From assembly GCA_052390115.1 (NCBI GenBank), contig JBQTHE010000053.1:10994-74993 (forward strand): a stretch of DNA of 64,000 nt, in the 5' to 3' direction. Made by a program: the position numbers and the translations under genes. Shown piece by piece: positions 1 to 9,533 of the stretch (within the stretch, counting starts at the first letter, position 1; each line of letters opens with the position of its first letter). Below the pieces are notes generated by a model, which was not told the DNA's origin, searched no databases, and worked only from the letters and a program-made list of their open reading frames with translations. The DNA comes from GCA-003244245 sp052390115. GTDB taxonomy: Bacteria > Actinomycetota > Actinomycetes > Mycobacteriales > Pseudonocardiaceae.

Positions 1-2
1 TT

Positions 3-437
3 CGGCACTTCCCCACCAAGGAGTCCGTGGTCGATACCGACGATTACGACCCGATGATCGCCGAGCTGATCGCCGGTCGACCAACGGCTGAGGACCCGCT
101 GACCGCCATCCACCAAGCACTACTCGAAGGGCTTGCTGCCGTCCTCCCCGAGGGGCGGGACGCGCTGCTCATCCGGACCCGGCTGATCCTGGCCACCCCA
201 GCGCTACGGGCCCGGCTCTGGGAGAACCAGCACGCCACCGTTGGCCTGTTCACCGATGCTCTGACCGCCCGCCACCCCGCCGCCGAGCCACCAGGCCTGG
301 AGATGCGGGTACTTGCCGGCGCGGCGCTGGCCACCGTTACCACCGCTTTGATTACCTGGGTGGACGGCGACGGGGCTGAGGACCTGCTCGAGTTGGTCGA
401 CCGGGCCTTCGCCGCGCTGCGTCGAGGGTTGAGCTGA
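3..437 (+). CDS. TetR-family transcriptional regulator, 3' part (5' end outside window)
   Basis: The reading frame is open from the first bases of the window. It begins with RHFPTKE, the usual end of the TetR helix-turn-helix (FxxFPTKE), and runs about 140 residues to TGA at 435-437. What remains is the helical ligand-binding and dimerisation domain, alanine- and leucine-rich (for example AGAALATVTTALITW), as in many actinobacterial repressors of efflux or redox genes. The DNA-recognition part and the true start lie upstream, so the target cannot be guessed. An in-frame GTG at 27 lies inside the HTH tail and is not a credible start. The 22-nt repeats at 466 follow directly. Confidence 0.8.
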   Translation, partial: RHFPTKESVVDTDDYDPMIAELIAGRPTAEDPLTAIHQALLEGLAAVLPEGRDALLIRTRLILATPALRARLWENQHATVGLFTDALTARHPAAEPPGLEMRVLAGAALATVTTALITWVDGDGAEDLLELVDRAFAALRRGLS

Positions 438-465
438 CGGTGTGCTCCAGCCCACCGCGAGGGCA

Positions 466-509
466 CCGGGCACGAGAGGCCGACACACCGGGCACGAGAG
501 CGCGACACA
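466..509. repeat. Paired 22-nt direct repeat, copy 1 of 3 (DR22)
   Basis: Two tandem 22-nt units occupy 466-487 and 488-509. Both begin ACCGGGCACGAGAG and end CGACAC, and a third partial unit starts at 510. The reverse complement (core GTGTCGGCCTCTCGTGCCC) matches the paired units at 22848-22891, and related units occur at 61275-61318. It lies in the intergenic region between the TetR gene and the convergent pgl gene. Confidence 0.6.
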
Positions 510-545
510 CCGGGCATGGGGGACGGACATGCCGGGGGTGGCTGG

Positions 546-1319
546 TCAGCGGGGGAGGAGATCTGGGGGGAGTTTGGCGGCGGCGGGGCGGTCTAGGAGC
601 CAGAGCGTGCGGCGACGGCCTTGGGCGCCCGCGGCGGGCAACTGGACCTCGCCCGCTCCGCCCAGTGCCATGGTCACCGCGGCGGCCTTCGCCGACCCGG
701 AGACGATCAACCACACCTCGGCGGCACACCGGATGGCCGGCAGGGTCAGGGTGATCCGGGTGGGCGGCGGTTTGGGACTTCCCCGCACACCGATCACGGC
801 GCGTTCGGTCTCGTAGACCGCGGGGGAGCCGGGGAACACCGAGGCGACGTGGCCATCGTCGCCGACGCCGAGACAACAGATGTCGAACGACGGCACCGGG
901 CCACGATCCTCCGGCCGCAGCCGGTGCAGCAGCAGGTCTTCGTAGGCCTGTGCGGCAGCGTCCGGGTCGTCGCCCCACGGCCCGCCCGAGACCCCCATCG
1001 GGTGGACCTGGGCGGGGTTCACCCCGACGTGGTCGAGTAACGCCTCGCGAGCCTGAGTCTCATTGCGGTCCGGATGGCCACCGGGCAGGAAGCGCTCGTC
1101 GCCCCAATAGACATCCAGCCGGCGCCAGTCCACCGTCGTGGCGGCTGGGGTACTCGCTACCTGACGGAGCACTGCGATACCGATGTCTCCACCGGTCAGC
1201 ACCAGGGACGCCGACCCCGAGGCGGTCTGGATGTCCACGAGCCGGGTCACCAACCGGGCGGCGGTTGCGGCGGCGAGCACCCCCTGGGTGGCATGCACCA
1301 CCACGTCGGGGCGGCTCAT
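546..1319 (-). CDS. pgl: 6-phosphogluconolactonase
   Basis: This 257-residue enzyme hydrolyses 6-phosphoglucono-delta-lactone to 6-phosphogluconate, the second step of the oxidative pentose phosphate pathway. Family motifs are present: WGDERFLP followed by DRNETQ, and GVGDDGHVASVFPG. The length is normal for the DevB/NagB-like family. Its ATG overlaps the opcA stop by four bases (ATGA), so it is translationally coupled and is the last gene of the minus-strand operon. The gene 6-phosphogluconate dehydrogenase, next in the pathway, is not in this window. Confidence 0.93.
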   Translation of the reverse strand: MSRPDVVVHATQGVLAAATAARLVTRLVDIQTASGSASLVLTGGDIGIAVLRQVASTPAATTVDWRRLDVYWGDERFLPGGHPDRNETQAREALLDHVGVNPAQVHPMGVSGGPWGDDPDAAAQAYEDLLLHRLRPEDRGPVPSFDICCLGVGDDGHVASVFPGSPAVYETERAVIGVRGSPKPPPTRITLTLPAIRCAAEVWLIVSGSAKAAAVTMALGGAGEVQLPAAGAQGRRRTLWLLDRPAAAKLPPDLLPR

Positions 1320-2299
1320 TGGTCGCCCCGGGTCTCGCTCAGCGTCTCACGTGATCGGATGCGGCGGTGCGCGGTACCGGCCCGGCTGTCCACCTCGGTC
1401 AGTGCCGCCAGGGCGGCATGGTAGATCTCGTCGGGGTCCAGCCGGCGCAGCTCCTCGGCGAGGCACTCGCGCACCGGGCGGCGCTTCAACGGGACCCGGC
1501 GGTCCGGCTGACCCGGCTGGCGCAGAGTGCCGACCTTCCCGTGGGGCCGGATCAACTCCACCGGGCCGCCCCGGCGCTCCAGTACCGCCGAGCTGATCCC
1601 GCCACCGGGATCGCTGGCGCGACGCCGCACCGGGACCTGCAGGCGCGACCGCAGCCAGCCGGCGAGCAGGTCGGTGGACGGATTGTCCGCGGCGCCGGTG
1701 ACGGTGACCGCCTCGACCTGCTCGTAGGGCGGCAGATCGAGTGCCGCGGCGAGCAAAGCGCGCCACGGAGTGAGCCGGCTCCAGGCGAGGTCGGTGTCCC
1801 CGTTGGTGTAGGAGGTGCGGCGGGTCTCCAGCGCCTTGATCGGCTGGCGGGCCGCGGCGGCATCGGTGATCCGGCGATTCGCCAGCTTGCCGATCGGGTC
1901 CTGCGCGGGGACCGCCGGCGCCACCCCCGGCCACCACGCGACCACTGGGCAATCCGGAAGCAGCAGCGGTATCACCACGCTGTCTCCGTGGTCGGCCAGC
2001 GGGCCATACAGGCGCAGCACGAGCACCTCGGAGGCGCCGGCGTCACCACCGACGCGGATCTGCGCGTCCAGCCGGGTCCCGGCCCGCTTGAGGCCCCTGG
2101 CAACCACCAGTACCCGGCAGGGATGCTCCCTGCTGGCCTCGTTGGCGGCCTCGATCGACTCCTCCACCTGCGCGGAGTCATCGGTCACGATCACCAGGGT
2201 GAGCACCCGGCCCAGTGCCACCGCACCACCGCGCTCCCGGATGTCGATCAACGCGTGGTTCACCGCGGACGTGGTCGTCGAAGGCAGGTCAACGATCAT
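1316..2299 (-). CDS. opcA: Glucose-6-phosphate dehydrogenase assembly protein OpcA
   Basis: OpcA is a 327-residue protein that supports assembly and activity of glucose-6-phosphate dehydrogenase in cyanobacteria and actinobacteria. The N-terminus (LPSTTTSAVNHAL) and the block with LLLPDCPVVAWWPG are typical of the family. It is normally adjacent to zwf. Here the photolyase and SDR genes lie between them, 56 bp upstream, although all are on the same strand. It is coupled to pgl downstream. Confidence 0.92.
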   Translation of the reverse strand: MIVDLPSTTTSAVNHALIDIRERGGAVALGRVLTLVIVTDDSAQVEESIEAANEASREHPCRVLVVARGLKRAGTRLDAQIRVGGDAGASEVLVLRLYGPLADHGDSVVIPLLLPDCPVVAWWPGVAPAVPAQDPIGKLANRRITDAAAARQPIKALETRRTSYTNGDTDLAWSRLTPWRALLAAALDLPPYEQVEAVTVTGAADNPSTDLLAGWLRSRLQVPVRRRASDPGGGISSAVLERRGGPVELIRPHGKVGTLRQPGQPDRRVPLKRRPVRECLAEELRRLDPDEIYHAALAALTEVDSRAGTAHRRIRSRETLSETRGDQ

Positions 2300-2355
2300 T
2301 GCTCGCCTCGGGCAAGGGAGATCATTTTCCTCCTCCGGGCATGACCCGCGCCATG

Positions 2356-3738
2356 CTATCGGTTTCTTTCGCGAGCGGCGCGGAAGTGGTTCGCCCCGTC
2401 GCGAAGGTCAATGATGCGGTCGGGGTAGCGCAGGCAGGCTCGGCGGTGTGGGTCCAGTTTCCAGGGTTGGTGTACCGCGGGGCCGGGGATGTCGTGGAGC
2501 TCGGGAAGGTAACGGCGGACGTAGTCCCCGGATGGGTCGTAGCGTTCGGCCTGCCGCAGCGGGTTGAGGATCCGGTTGGGCCGGGTGTCGGTTCCGGTGC
2601 CGGCGACCCATTGCCAGTTGAGCTGGTTGTTGGCGACGTCGGCGTCGACGAGCAGATCGAGGAAGTGCCGGGCGCCGATGCGCCAGTCCAGGTACAGGGT
2701 CTTGGTGAGGAAACTGGCGGTGATGAGGCGGGCGCGATTGTGCATCCACCCCTCTTGCCGGAGCTGCCGCATGCCGGCATCGACGATCGGATAGCCGGTG
2801 CGGCCATCGCGCCAGGCCGCGGCGGCTGTCTCGTCGCGGCGCCAGTCGTCGTGGTGGGTGCGGTAGTCGGCGGTGGTGGTGTCGGGGCACGCGGCGAGGA
2901 CCTGGTGGTGGAAGTCGCGCCAGGCCAGTTGCCGGGTAAAGGCCTCCCCTCCCGGCGTCGAACGGTCGGCCGCACGGAACGCCTCGGTGGGTGAGACGCA
3001 GCCGAAATGCAGGTAGGGCGACAGCCGGGAGGTGCTGTCGGCGGCCAGGTCGTCGTGGGCCTTCTCGTAGTCATGGATCGGCCCCGCGAGCCAGTTGTGC
3101 AGGAGGCGCCGTCCCGCGGTTTCGCCACCCTGGGGCAGCTGTGGCGAACGCCGGCCGGAGCAAATCCGCTCGGCCTCGGGCAGGGGTTCGGTCGCGATGG
3201 TCGGCACGGTGATCCGGCCCGGCGCCGTGAGCAGGCCGCGAATGCCGACCGCGACCCAACGCCGGTAGTAGGGGGTGAAGACCGCGAAATGAGCGCGTCC
3301 GCCGGCAGGGGTGATCGCCCCGGGTTCCACGACGGTGACGCTGTTGGCGTGAACGTGCAGCCTGCAGCCGTGGCTGGCGAGGCGTTTGCCGAGAGCCCGT
3401 TCGCGCCGGTGGCTGTAGCCGCTGACATCGGCGGCCAGATGTACCTCGCTGGCACCCAGGTCGGCGACAATGCGCTCGACTTCCTCAGCCACCGCACCGG
3501 CGCGCACCACGAGATGTCCCTGCATGGCGCGCAGCTGGGCGTCCAGGTCGGCCAGTGCCTCAGCCAGAAACGCCGCTCGGTTCGGCGACCCGAAGCCGGA
3601 CCCGAGGCCGGGCGTGAGGATCGCCGTGTCCAGCACGAACAGCGGCACCACCTCGGTGGCGGCCTGGCAGGCGGCGTGCAGCACGGGATTGTCGTGCACC
3701 CGTAGGTCGCGGGTGAACAACGCGATCGCCACGCTCAT
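2356..3738 (-). CDS. phrB: Deoxyribodipyrimidine photolyase
   Basis: A 460-residue FAD-dependent photolyase that repairs cyclobutane pyrimidine dimers with light. The N-terminal alpha/beta antenna domain starts IALFTRDLRVHDNPVL. The C-terminal FAD domain has TSRLSPYLHFG, the block ending QLAWRDFHHQVL, GRTGYPIVDAGMRQL and NWQWVAGTGTD, all diagnostic of class I photolyases. It lies 9 bp from the SDR gene upstream and 56 bp from opcA downstream, so it is probably carried on the pentose phosphate transcript. An 8-HDF or folate antenna cannot be decided from the sequence. Confidence 0.93.
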   Translation of the reverse strand: MSVAIALFTRDLRVHDNPVLHAACQAATEVVPLFVLDTAILTPGLGSGFGSPNRAAFLAEALADLDAQLRAMQGHLVVRAGAVAEEVERIVADLGASEVHLAADVSGYSHRRERALGKRLASHGCRLHVHANSVTVVEPGAITPAGGRAHFAVFTPYYRRWVAVGIRGLLTAPGRITVPTIATEPLPEAERICSGRRSPQLPQGGETAGRRLLHNWLAGPIHDYEKAHDDLAADSTSRLSPYLHFGCVSPTEAFRAADRSTPGGEAFTRQLAWRDFHHQVLAACPDTTTADYRTHHDDWRRDETAAAAWRDGRTGYPIVDAGMRQLRQEGWMHNRARLITASFLTKTLYLDWRIGARHFLDLLVDADVANNQLNWQWVAGTGTDTRPNRILNPLRQAERYDPSGDYVRRYLPELHDIPGPAVHQPWKLDPHRRACLRYPDRIIDLRDGANHFRAARERNR

Positions 3739-3747
3739 CGTGCTGGC

Positions 3748-5235
3748 CTACCGCGGGTCGCCGGACACGTCGCGAGGGCGGCGTGACTCGGCGGCGCCGG
3801 TGATGTTGCGGGCCATCCCGCCGAAAATGACGTCGTGGAAGGGAGCGATGGTTTTCCAGTACAGGTGTCCGGCCAGCCCGCGGGGTTCGAACAGCGCCCG
3901 CTGCCGGTAGCGCGCGCCGCCGTCACCGTCCGGGATGACCTCGAGTTCCAGCCAGGCGCGGCCGGGCAGGAGCATCTCGGCGCGCAGCCGCAGCAGCTGG
4001 GGCCGGTCGAGATGTTCCACCCGCCAAAAGTCCAGGGCTTCGCCGACGTGCAACCGGCGGGGGTCGCGGCGGCCGCGGCGCAACCCGACGCCGCCGACGA
4101 GCCGGTCGATCCAGCCGCGCACCGACCACGCCAGCGGGAAGGAATACCAGCCGTGCTCCCCGCCGATGGCTTCGATGACCTCCCACAGGGCGCCCGGGTC
4201 GGCGGCGCAGCGGTGCTCGCGGATGTCCTGGTAAAGGGAACCGCCGGACCAGTCAGGGTCAGTAGACAGCGGATCCGACGGCGCCCCGTGCCAGGCAGCG
4301 TCCGACCAGCGGGTGGGCACATTGGCGTTGCGGACGTGCATCAGCGCGAGTTCGACGGCGTGCTCGTAGTGGGTCAGGCCGCCGTCGGGGTCCGGGATGT
4401 AGCGGGCGATGTCGTGGTCGTGACAGACGACCTCGTGCACCAGCGACTCGATCAACGGGATGGCGATGCTGCGGGGCACCGGGGTGACCAGGTTCACCCA
4501 TTGCGCCGACAGCCACGGGGTCAGCACCGGCACCGGCACCACCACGCGGCGCAGCAGGCCGGCTACGACGGCGTACCGGCGCATCATCTCCAAGTAGGTC
4601 AGCACGTCGGGCCCACCGATGTCGAAGGCGCGGTTGACCTGCGGTGGCAGCGTGGCTGCATGGGTCAGGTAGTGCAGCACGTCGCGGACCGCGATGGGCT
4701 GGATCCGGTTGTGCACCCAGCGTGGCGTGACCATCGCCGGGAGCCGTTCAGTGAGGTAGCGCAGCATCTCGAAGCTGGCCGACCCGGACCCCAGGATCAC
4801 GGCGGCGTTCAGCGCAACGGTGGGCACACCGGAGTCGAGCAGGATCCGCCCGACTTCGGCGCGGGAGGCCAGATGGTCGGATAGCTGCCCATCGTCGGGT
4901 GTGATCCCACCCAGGTACACGACGCGGGTTACACCCGCGGCGCGGGCGGCGTCGGCGAGCACGTGCGCGGCGCGGCGGTCGACCTCGACGAAGTCACGCC
5001 TGTTGAGCGAGTGCACCAGGTAGTAGACGACCTCCTGGCCGGCCACCGCGTCGCGGATGCTGCCCGGATCGGTGACGTCCCCCTCGACGATCTCGACGCG
5101 ATCCCGCCAGGGCACCTCGGCCAGCTTGCCGGGCGTGCGCGCCACCGCCCGCACCTGGTGGCCGGCGCCCAGCAGTGCGGGCACGAGCCGGCCACCGAGG
5201 TAGCCGGTGGCGCCGAACACTACGCAGCGTGTCAT
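3748..5235 (-). CDS. SDR-family NAD(P)-binding protein with C-terminal DUF2867
   Basis: A 495-residue protein with two parts. The first ~300 residues are an atypical extended SDR/NmrA Rossmann domain: the nucleotide-binding glycine motif GATGYLGGRL is at the start, followed by VEGDVTD and VVYYLVHSL. The last ~150 residues match DUF2867 (FPLAWSVRGWIDRLVGGVGLRRGRRDP, in pieces). The substrate is unknown; relatives are annotated as NAD-dependent epimerase/dehydratase. Its start overlaps the end of zwf by 4 bp and it is followed by the photolyase. The operon context suggests an NADPH-linked role, but that is only inference. Confidence 0.85.
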   Translation of the reverse strand: MTRCVVFGATGYLGGRLVPALLGAGHQVRAVARTPGKLAEVPWRDRVEIVEGDVTDPGSIRDAVAGQEVVYYLVHSLNRRDFVEVDRRAAHVLADAARAAGVTRVVYLGGITPDDGQLSDHLASRAEVGRILLDSGVPTVALNAAVILGSGSASFEMLRYLTERLPAMVTPRWVHNRIQPIAVRDVLHYLTHAATLPPQVNRAFDIGGPDVLTYLEMMRRYAVVAGLLRRVVVPVPVLTPWLSAQWVNLVTPVPRSIAIPLIESLVHEVVCHDHDIARYIPDPDGGLTHYEHAVELALMHVRNANVPTRWSDAAWHGAPSDPLSTDPDWSGGSLYQDIREHRCAADPGALWEVIEAIGGEHGWYSFPLAWSVRGWIDRLVGGVGLRRGRRDPRRLHVGEALDFWRVEHLDRPQLLRLRAEMLLPGRAWLELEVIPDGDGGARYRQRALFEPRGLAGHLYWKTIAPFHDVIFGGMARNITGAAESRRPRDVSGDPR

Positions 5236-6764
5236 GGCCGTCTCCAGGTCCGCCCGGTCCGGGCGATCATCCGGTCCGCCGACGACGGTCCCCAGGTACC
5301 CGCGGAGTACGGCTCAGGCCGATCCTGCTTAGCCCAGTGCTCGAGTACCGGGTCCAGGATCGCCCAGGACAGCTCCACCTCGGCGTTGACCGGGAACAAC
5401 GACGGCTCGCCGAGCAGCACGTCCAGCAGCAGCCGCTCGTAGGCCTCGGGCGAGGACTCGGTGAACGCCGTGCCGTAGCTGAAGTCCATCGTGACGTCAC
5501 GGACCTCCATCGCGGTACCGGGCACCTTGGAGCCGAACCGGATCGTGACCCCCTCGTCCGGCTGAACCCGGATGACCAGGGCGTTCTGTCCCAGCTCCTC
5601 GGTCATGGTCTCCTCGAAAGGCAGATGCGGAGCCCGCTTGAAGATCACCGCGATCTCGGTGACCCGGCGGCCCAGCCGCTTGCCGGTGCGCAGGAAGAAC
5701 GGCACCCCGGCCCACCGCCGGTTCTCCACCTGCAGCGTGATCGCGGCAAAGGTCTCGGTGGTGGAGTCCTGATGGAAGCCCTGTTCTTCGAGTACCCCGG
5801 CGACCTTGGTGCCGCCCTGCCAGCCGGCCGTGTACTGGCCGCGTGCGGTGGTCTCGTCCAACGGTTCCACGAGCTTGGTGGCGGAGAGCACTTTGATCTT
5901 CTCGCCGCGCAGCGAATCGGGGGAGAAGGACAGCGGTTCCTCCATCCCGGTCAGCGCGAGCAGCTGCAGCAGGTGGTTCTGGATCACGTCCCGGGCGGCC
6001 CCGATGCCGTCGTAATAGCCGGCCCGGCCGGCCAGCCCGATGTCCTCGGCCATGGTGATCTGCACGTGGTCCACGTAGTGGCTGTTCCAGATCGGCTCGT
6101 AGAGCTCGTTGGCGTAGCGCAGCGCGAGAATGTTCTGGACGGTCTCCTTGCCGAGGTAGTGGTCGATGCGGAACACCGACTCCTCGGGAAAGACGTCGTT
6201 GACGATCTCGTTGAGCTCGCGGGCGCTGCGCAGATCGTGCCCGAACGGCTTCTCGATGACCACGCGGCGCCACTGGTCGCCGTTGCTCGCCGCCAGCCCC
6301 GTACGGGCGAGCTGCTTGAGCACCACCGGGAACATCGCGGGCGGGACGGACAGGTAGAAGGCGTGGTTGCCGCCGGTGCCCCGGTCCCGATCGAGATCTT
6401 CGACGGCCGACGCGAGATCGTCGAAGGCGGCGTCGTCATCGAAGCTGCCGGTCACGAACCTGACGCCCTCAGCCAGCCGGTCCCAGACCTCCTGACGGAA
6501 GGGGGTCCGGGCATGGTCCCGGACCGCGTCATGGACCAGCTCGGCGAAGTCCTCGTCGGCCCAATCCCGGCGGGCGAACCCGACCAGGGCGAAGCCAGGC
6601 GGCAGCAGGCCCCGGTTGGCGAGGTCGTAGATCGCCGGCATTAGTTTCTTGCGGGACAGGTCCCCGGTCACGCCGAAGATCACGACACCGCACGGGCCGG
6701 CGATCCGGGGCAGCCGCTTGTCCCGGGGGTCCCGCAACGGGTTGACCCCGCCTTCGGGGGTCAT
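5232..6764 (-). CDS. zwf: Glucose-6-phosphate 1-dehydrogenase
   Basis: A 510-residue enzyme that oxidises glucose 6-phosphate to 6-phosphogluconolactone with NADP+. The Rossmann motif VIFGVTGDLSRKKL is near residue 27, followed by EKPFGHD and the active-site signature RIDHYLGKE. Length and motifs are those of the Zwf2 type that depends on OpcA. It overlaps pgi upstream and the SDR gene downstream by four bases each, so translation is coupled along the operon. Confidence 0.96.
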   Translation of the reverse strand: MTPEGGVNPLRDPRDKRLPRIAGPCGVVIFGVTGDLSRKKLMPAIYDLANRGLLPPGFALVGFARRDWADEDFAELVHDAVRDHARTPFRQEVWDRLAEGVRFVTGSFDDDAAFDDLASAVEDLDRDRGTGGNHAFYLSVPPAMFPVVLKQLARTGLAASNGDQWRRVVIEKPFGHDLRSARELNEIVNDVFPEESVFRIDHYLGKETVQNILALRYANELYEPIWNSHYVDHVQITMAEDIGLAGRAGYYDGIGAARDVIQNHLLQLLALTGMEEPLSFSPDSLRGEKIKVLSATKLVEPLDETTARGQYTAGWQGGTKVAGVLEEQGFHQDSTTETFAAITLQVENRRWAGVPFFLRTGKRLGRRVTEIAVIFKRAPHLPFEETMTEELGQNALVIRVQPDEGVTIRFGSKVPGTAMEVRDVTMDFSYGTAFTESSPEAYERLLLDVLLGEPSLFPVNAEVELSWAILDPVLEHWAKQDRPEPYSAGTWGPSSADRMIARTGRTWRRP

Positions 6765-8371
6765 GACCCGCGTTCGGGCAGCGCCCGGACCACCTGGACC
6801 AGCCCGGCTACCCGGTCGATCAGGTGCAGCCGCAGCACCGGCCGGCCGTGCGCGGCGAGCACCTCGGCATCGCCCACAGCCTGGGCCCGTTGCAGGTCTC
6901 CGAGGGTGAACGCGGTGCCTGGCACGGGGATGTCCTCGACGACCTCACTGGTCAGCTGCAAGAACGCCCCGTTCTGGTGGCCGCCCTTGTGGTACTGGCC
7001 GGTCGAATGCAGGAAACGGGGGCCCCATCCGAAGGTGGTCTGCAGGTGGGTGCGGCGGGCCAACTCCGATCGCAAGACTAGGGCCGAGGCGTCGGCGATG
7101 CGATCCAGATACGCCTGCACCGCGAGGTAGCCCCGCTCCGGGGTGGCGGCGACCAGTGCGTCCATGGCGTCGCGCAGGGTGGCAACACCGGCCGGCAACC
7201 AGTCCCCGACGGGATGGACTGCGACAGCACCATCGACGAATGCCAGCCCGGCGGTCGGTTTGTCGATATCCAGATGGGCCCGGGCCGCCACCTTCGCGGC
7301 CTCCACGTCGGGCTGGTCGAAGGGGTTGATCCCCAGCAGCCGGCCCACCACCGCGGTGGCGTGCTCCCAGAGCAGCACCTGCTCGCCCAGGGTGCCGGTG
7401 ACGGCTATCGGGGCGGCCACGACAGCGGGCCCGATCGCGACCGGGATGGCATCCGGTCCGGCGTCGGCGAAGCCGGGCGCAGCCGGATCCTCCACGACAA
7501 CCGGGAGCAGCCCGGTGCCCTCCTTGCCGGTGGACTCGGCGATGAGCTGCTCGGCCCAGTCGCCGAAACCGACGATCCCCGAGCCGGTGTCAGCGAGCAC
7601 CACCTTGTCGGCACCGGCGGCATGCCCGGCAGCCAGCGCGGCAGCCAGTCGCAGTGCTGGGTTCGCCGGATCGTCGACGGCCAGCAGCGGCGCCGCCTCC
7701 GCCGCGTCGTCCAACAGGCTCGCGATATCCGCCCCGGCCAGGCCGGCCGGGACCAGGCCGAAGGCGGTCAGCGCGGAGTAGCGCCCGCCCACGTCCGGAT
7801 CAGCGGTGATCACCGCGCGGTAGCCCTCGGCGTCGGCGATCTGCTGTAGCGGCGACCCTGGGTCGGTCACCACCACCAGATGCGCCGCCGGATCCAGCCC
7901 GGCCGCGGTGAACGCGGCGGCGAACACCCGCCGGTGGCTGTCGGTCTCCACCGTGGAGCCCGACTTGGACGACACCACGAGCACGGTCCGCTCCAGGTCT
8001 CCGGCCAGCGCGTCGGCCACCTGGCCGGGGTCGGTGGTGTCCAGCACGGTCAGCGCGACCTCGTCAGTGGCGCAGATGACCTCCGGGGCCAGCGACGAGC
8101 CCCCCATCCCGGCCAGCACGACCCGATCGATGCCGTCGGAGTGCAGGTCGGCCCGCAGCGCCTCGATGGTGGCCAGCAGCGGCCGGGAGGTCTCGGGCAG
8201 CGCCACCCAGGCCAGCCGCCGGGCGGCTTCTGGCTCGGCCTGGGGACCCCACAGCGTCGGATCCTGACGGGCCAGCGCGGAGGCCACCCGCTCTGCGATG
8301 AGCTTGTCGACCAGTAACCCCGTCTCGCCTGCCAGGCCGGGGAAGCGGATCTCGACGGCGAGCTGTGGCAT
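6761..8371 (-). CDS. pgi: Glucose-6-phosphate isomerase
   Basis: A 536-residue phosphoglucose isomerase that interconverts glucose 6-phosphate and fructose 6-phosphate. The SIS-type phosphate-binding loop SSKSGSTVET is near residue 133, with GMGGSSLAPE before it and GWGPRFLHSTGQYHKGG near the C-terminus, as in the actinobacterial PGI subtype encoded with tal and zwf. It lies 6 bp after tal and overlaps zwf by 4 bp. Its presence lets the operon recycle fructose 6-phosphate into the oxidative branch. Confidence 0.93.
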   Translation of the reverse strand: MPQLAVEIRFPGLAGETGLLVDKLIAERVASALARQDPTLWGPQAEPEAARRLAWVALPETSRPLLATIEALRADLHSDGIDRVVLAGMGGSSLAPEVICATDEVALTVLDTTDPGQVADALAGDLERTVLVVSSKSGSTVETDSHRRVFAAAFTAAGLDPAAHLVVVTDPGSPLQQIADAEGYRAVITADPDVGGRYSALTAFGLVPAGLAGADIASLLDDAAEAAPLLAVDDPANPALRLAAALAAGHAAGADKVVLADTGSGIVGFGDWAEQLIAESTGKEGTGLLPVVVEDPAAPGFADAGPDAIPVAIGPAVVAAPIAVTGTLGEQVLLWEHATAVVGRLLGINPFDQPDVEAAKVAARAHLDIDKPTAGLAFVDGAVAVHPVGDWLPAGVATLRDAMDALVAATPERGYLAVQAYLDRIADASALVLRSELARRTHLQTTFGWGPRFLHSTGQYHKGGHQNGAFLQLTSEVVEDIPVPGTAFTLGDLQRAQAVGDAEVLAAHGRPVLRLHLIDRVAGLVQVVRALPERGS

Positions 8372-8377
8372 CGGCGG

Positions 8378-9505
8378 TCAGTGCCCCGGCTGCTGGGCGA
8401 CCTTGGCCAACTGCGCGGCCACTGTCTCACCCAGCTCGACCCAGGAGGCGTCGAACTTCTCCACGCCCTCACGCTCGAGCACCACGAACACATCGTCGAG
8501 GTCGATCCCGATCCCGGCCAGCTCGTCGAAGGTGCGCTGGGCCTGCTCGGCGGTGCCCGACACCTGGTCGCCCGGCACCTCGCCGTGGTCGGCCAGCGCA
8601 CGCAGCGTCTTCTCCGGCATGGTGTTCACCACCCCCGGTGCGATCAGTTCGGTGACGTACTTGGTATCCGGGTAGGCCGGGTTCTTCACCCCGGTGGACG
8701 CCCACAGCGGCCGCTGCGGGCGCGCTCCGGCCTCCTGCAGGCGAGTCCAGCGCTCGGTCGCGAACTCCTGCTGGTACGCGGCGTAGGCGAGCCGGGCGTT
8801 GGCCACCGCCGCCTGCCCGCGCAGCGCCAGCGCCGGCTCGGTGCCGATCGCCTCCAGCCGCTGGTCCATCTCGGTGTCCACCCGGGAGACGAAGAACGAG
8901 GCCACCGACGCGATCGCCGCCAGGTCGTGCCCGTTGGCCCTGGCCCCCTCCAGGCCGGCGAAGAAGGCCGCCATCACCTCACGGTAGCGCTGTACCGAGA
9001 AGACCAGCGTGACGTTGACGCTGATCCCGTCGGCCAGCGTGCCGGTGATGGCGGGCAGACCCGCCGCCGTCGCCGGAATCTTGATCATGAGGTTGGGCCG
9101 GTCGACCACCTTCCACAGCTCGCGAGCCTGGGCGAGGGTGGCCTCGGTGTCGTGCGCCAGCCGGGGGTCGACCTCCAGCGACACCCGGCCGTCCACCCCG
9201 CCGGTGGTCTCCCAGGTCCCGCTGAACACGTCGCAGGCCAGTTGCACGTCGGCCACGGTGATCTCCCGCACGGCCTCGTCGACCGAGGCGCCGCGGGCCG
9301 CCAGCTCGTGCACCTGCTCGGCGTAGTCGTCGGCGTGGGCCACCGCACCAGCGAAGATCGTCGGGTTGCTGGTCACCCCGACCACGTGCCGATCGCGGAT
9401 CAAGCCGGCCAGGTTGCCCGAGTTGATCCGCTGCCGGGACAGATCGTCCAGCCAGATCGACACACCCGCCTCGGACAGAGCCTGCAAGGTATCGGTGCTG
9501 CCCAT
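8378..9505 (-). CDS. tal: Transaldolase
   Basis: A 375-residue transaldolase that moves a dihydroxyacetone unit between sedoheptulose 7-phosphate and glyceraldehyde 3-phosphate through a lysine Schiff base. The catalytic segment NLMIKIPATAAGLPA is at about residue 138. The N-terminus (ALSEAGVSIWLDDLSRQRI) and SNPTIF are typical of the long actinobacterial TalB-like group. It lies 28 bp downstream of tkt and 6 bp upstream of pgi, so all belong to one operon. Confidence 0.95.
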   Translation of the reverse strand: MGSTDTLQALSEAGVSIWLDDLSRQRINSGNLAGLIRDRHVVGVTSNPTIFAGAVAHADDYAEQVHELAARGASVDEAVREITVADVQLACDVFSGTWETTGGVDGRVSLEVDPRLAHDTEATLAQARELWKVVDRPNLMIKIPATAAGLPAITGTLADGISVNVTLVFSVQRYREVMAAFFAGLEGARANGHDLAAIASVASFFVSRVDTEMDQRLEAIGTEPALALRGQAAVANARLAYAAYQQEFATERWTRLQEAGARPQRPLWASTGVKNPAYPDTKYVTELIAPGVVNTMPEKTLRALADHGEVPGDQVSGTAEQAQRTFDELAGIGIDLDDVFVVLEREGVEKFDASWVELGETVAAQLAKVAQQPGH

Positions 9506-9533
9506 CAGGGATTCTCCCGCCTGCTATGGGTCT

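Noticed and set aside
466..509. CRISPR array
   Set aside because: Only two adjacent units, no spacers and no cas genes in the window.
5175..6644. A 489-codon plus-strand frame opposite zwf
   Set aside because: It is antisense to a certain gene, Gly/Arg/Val-rich and without any domain; a by-product of high GC at third codon positions.
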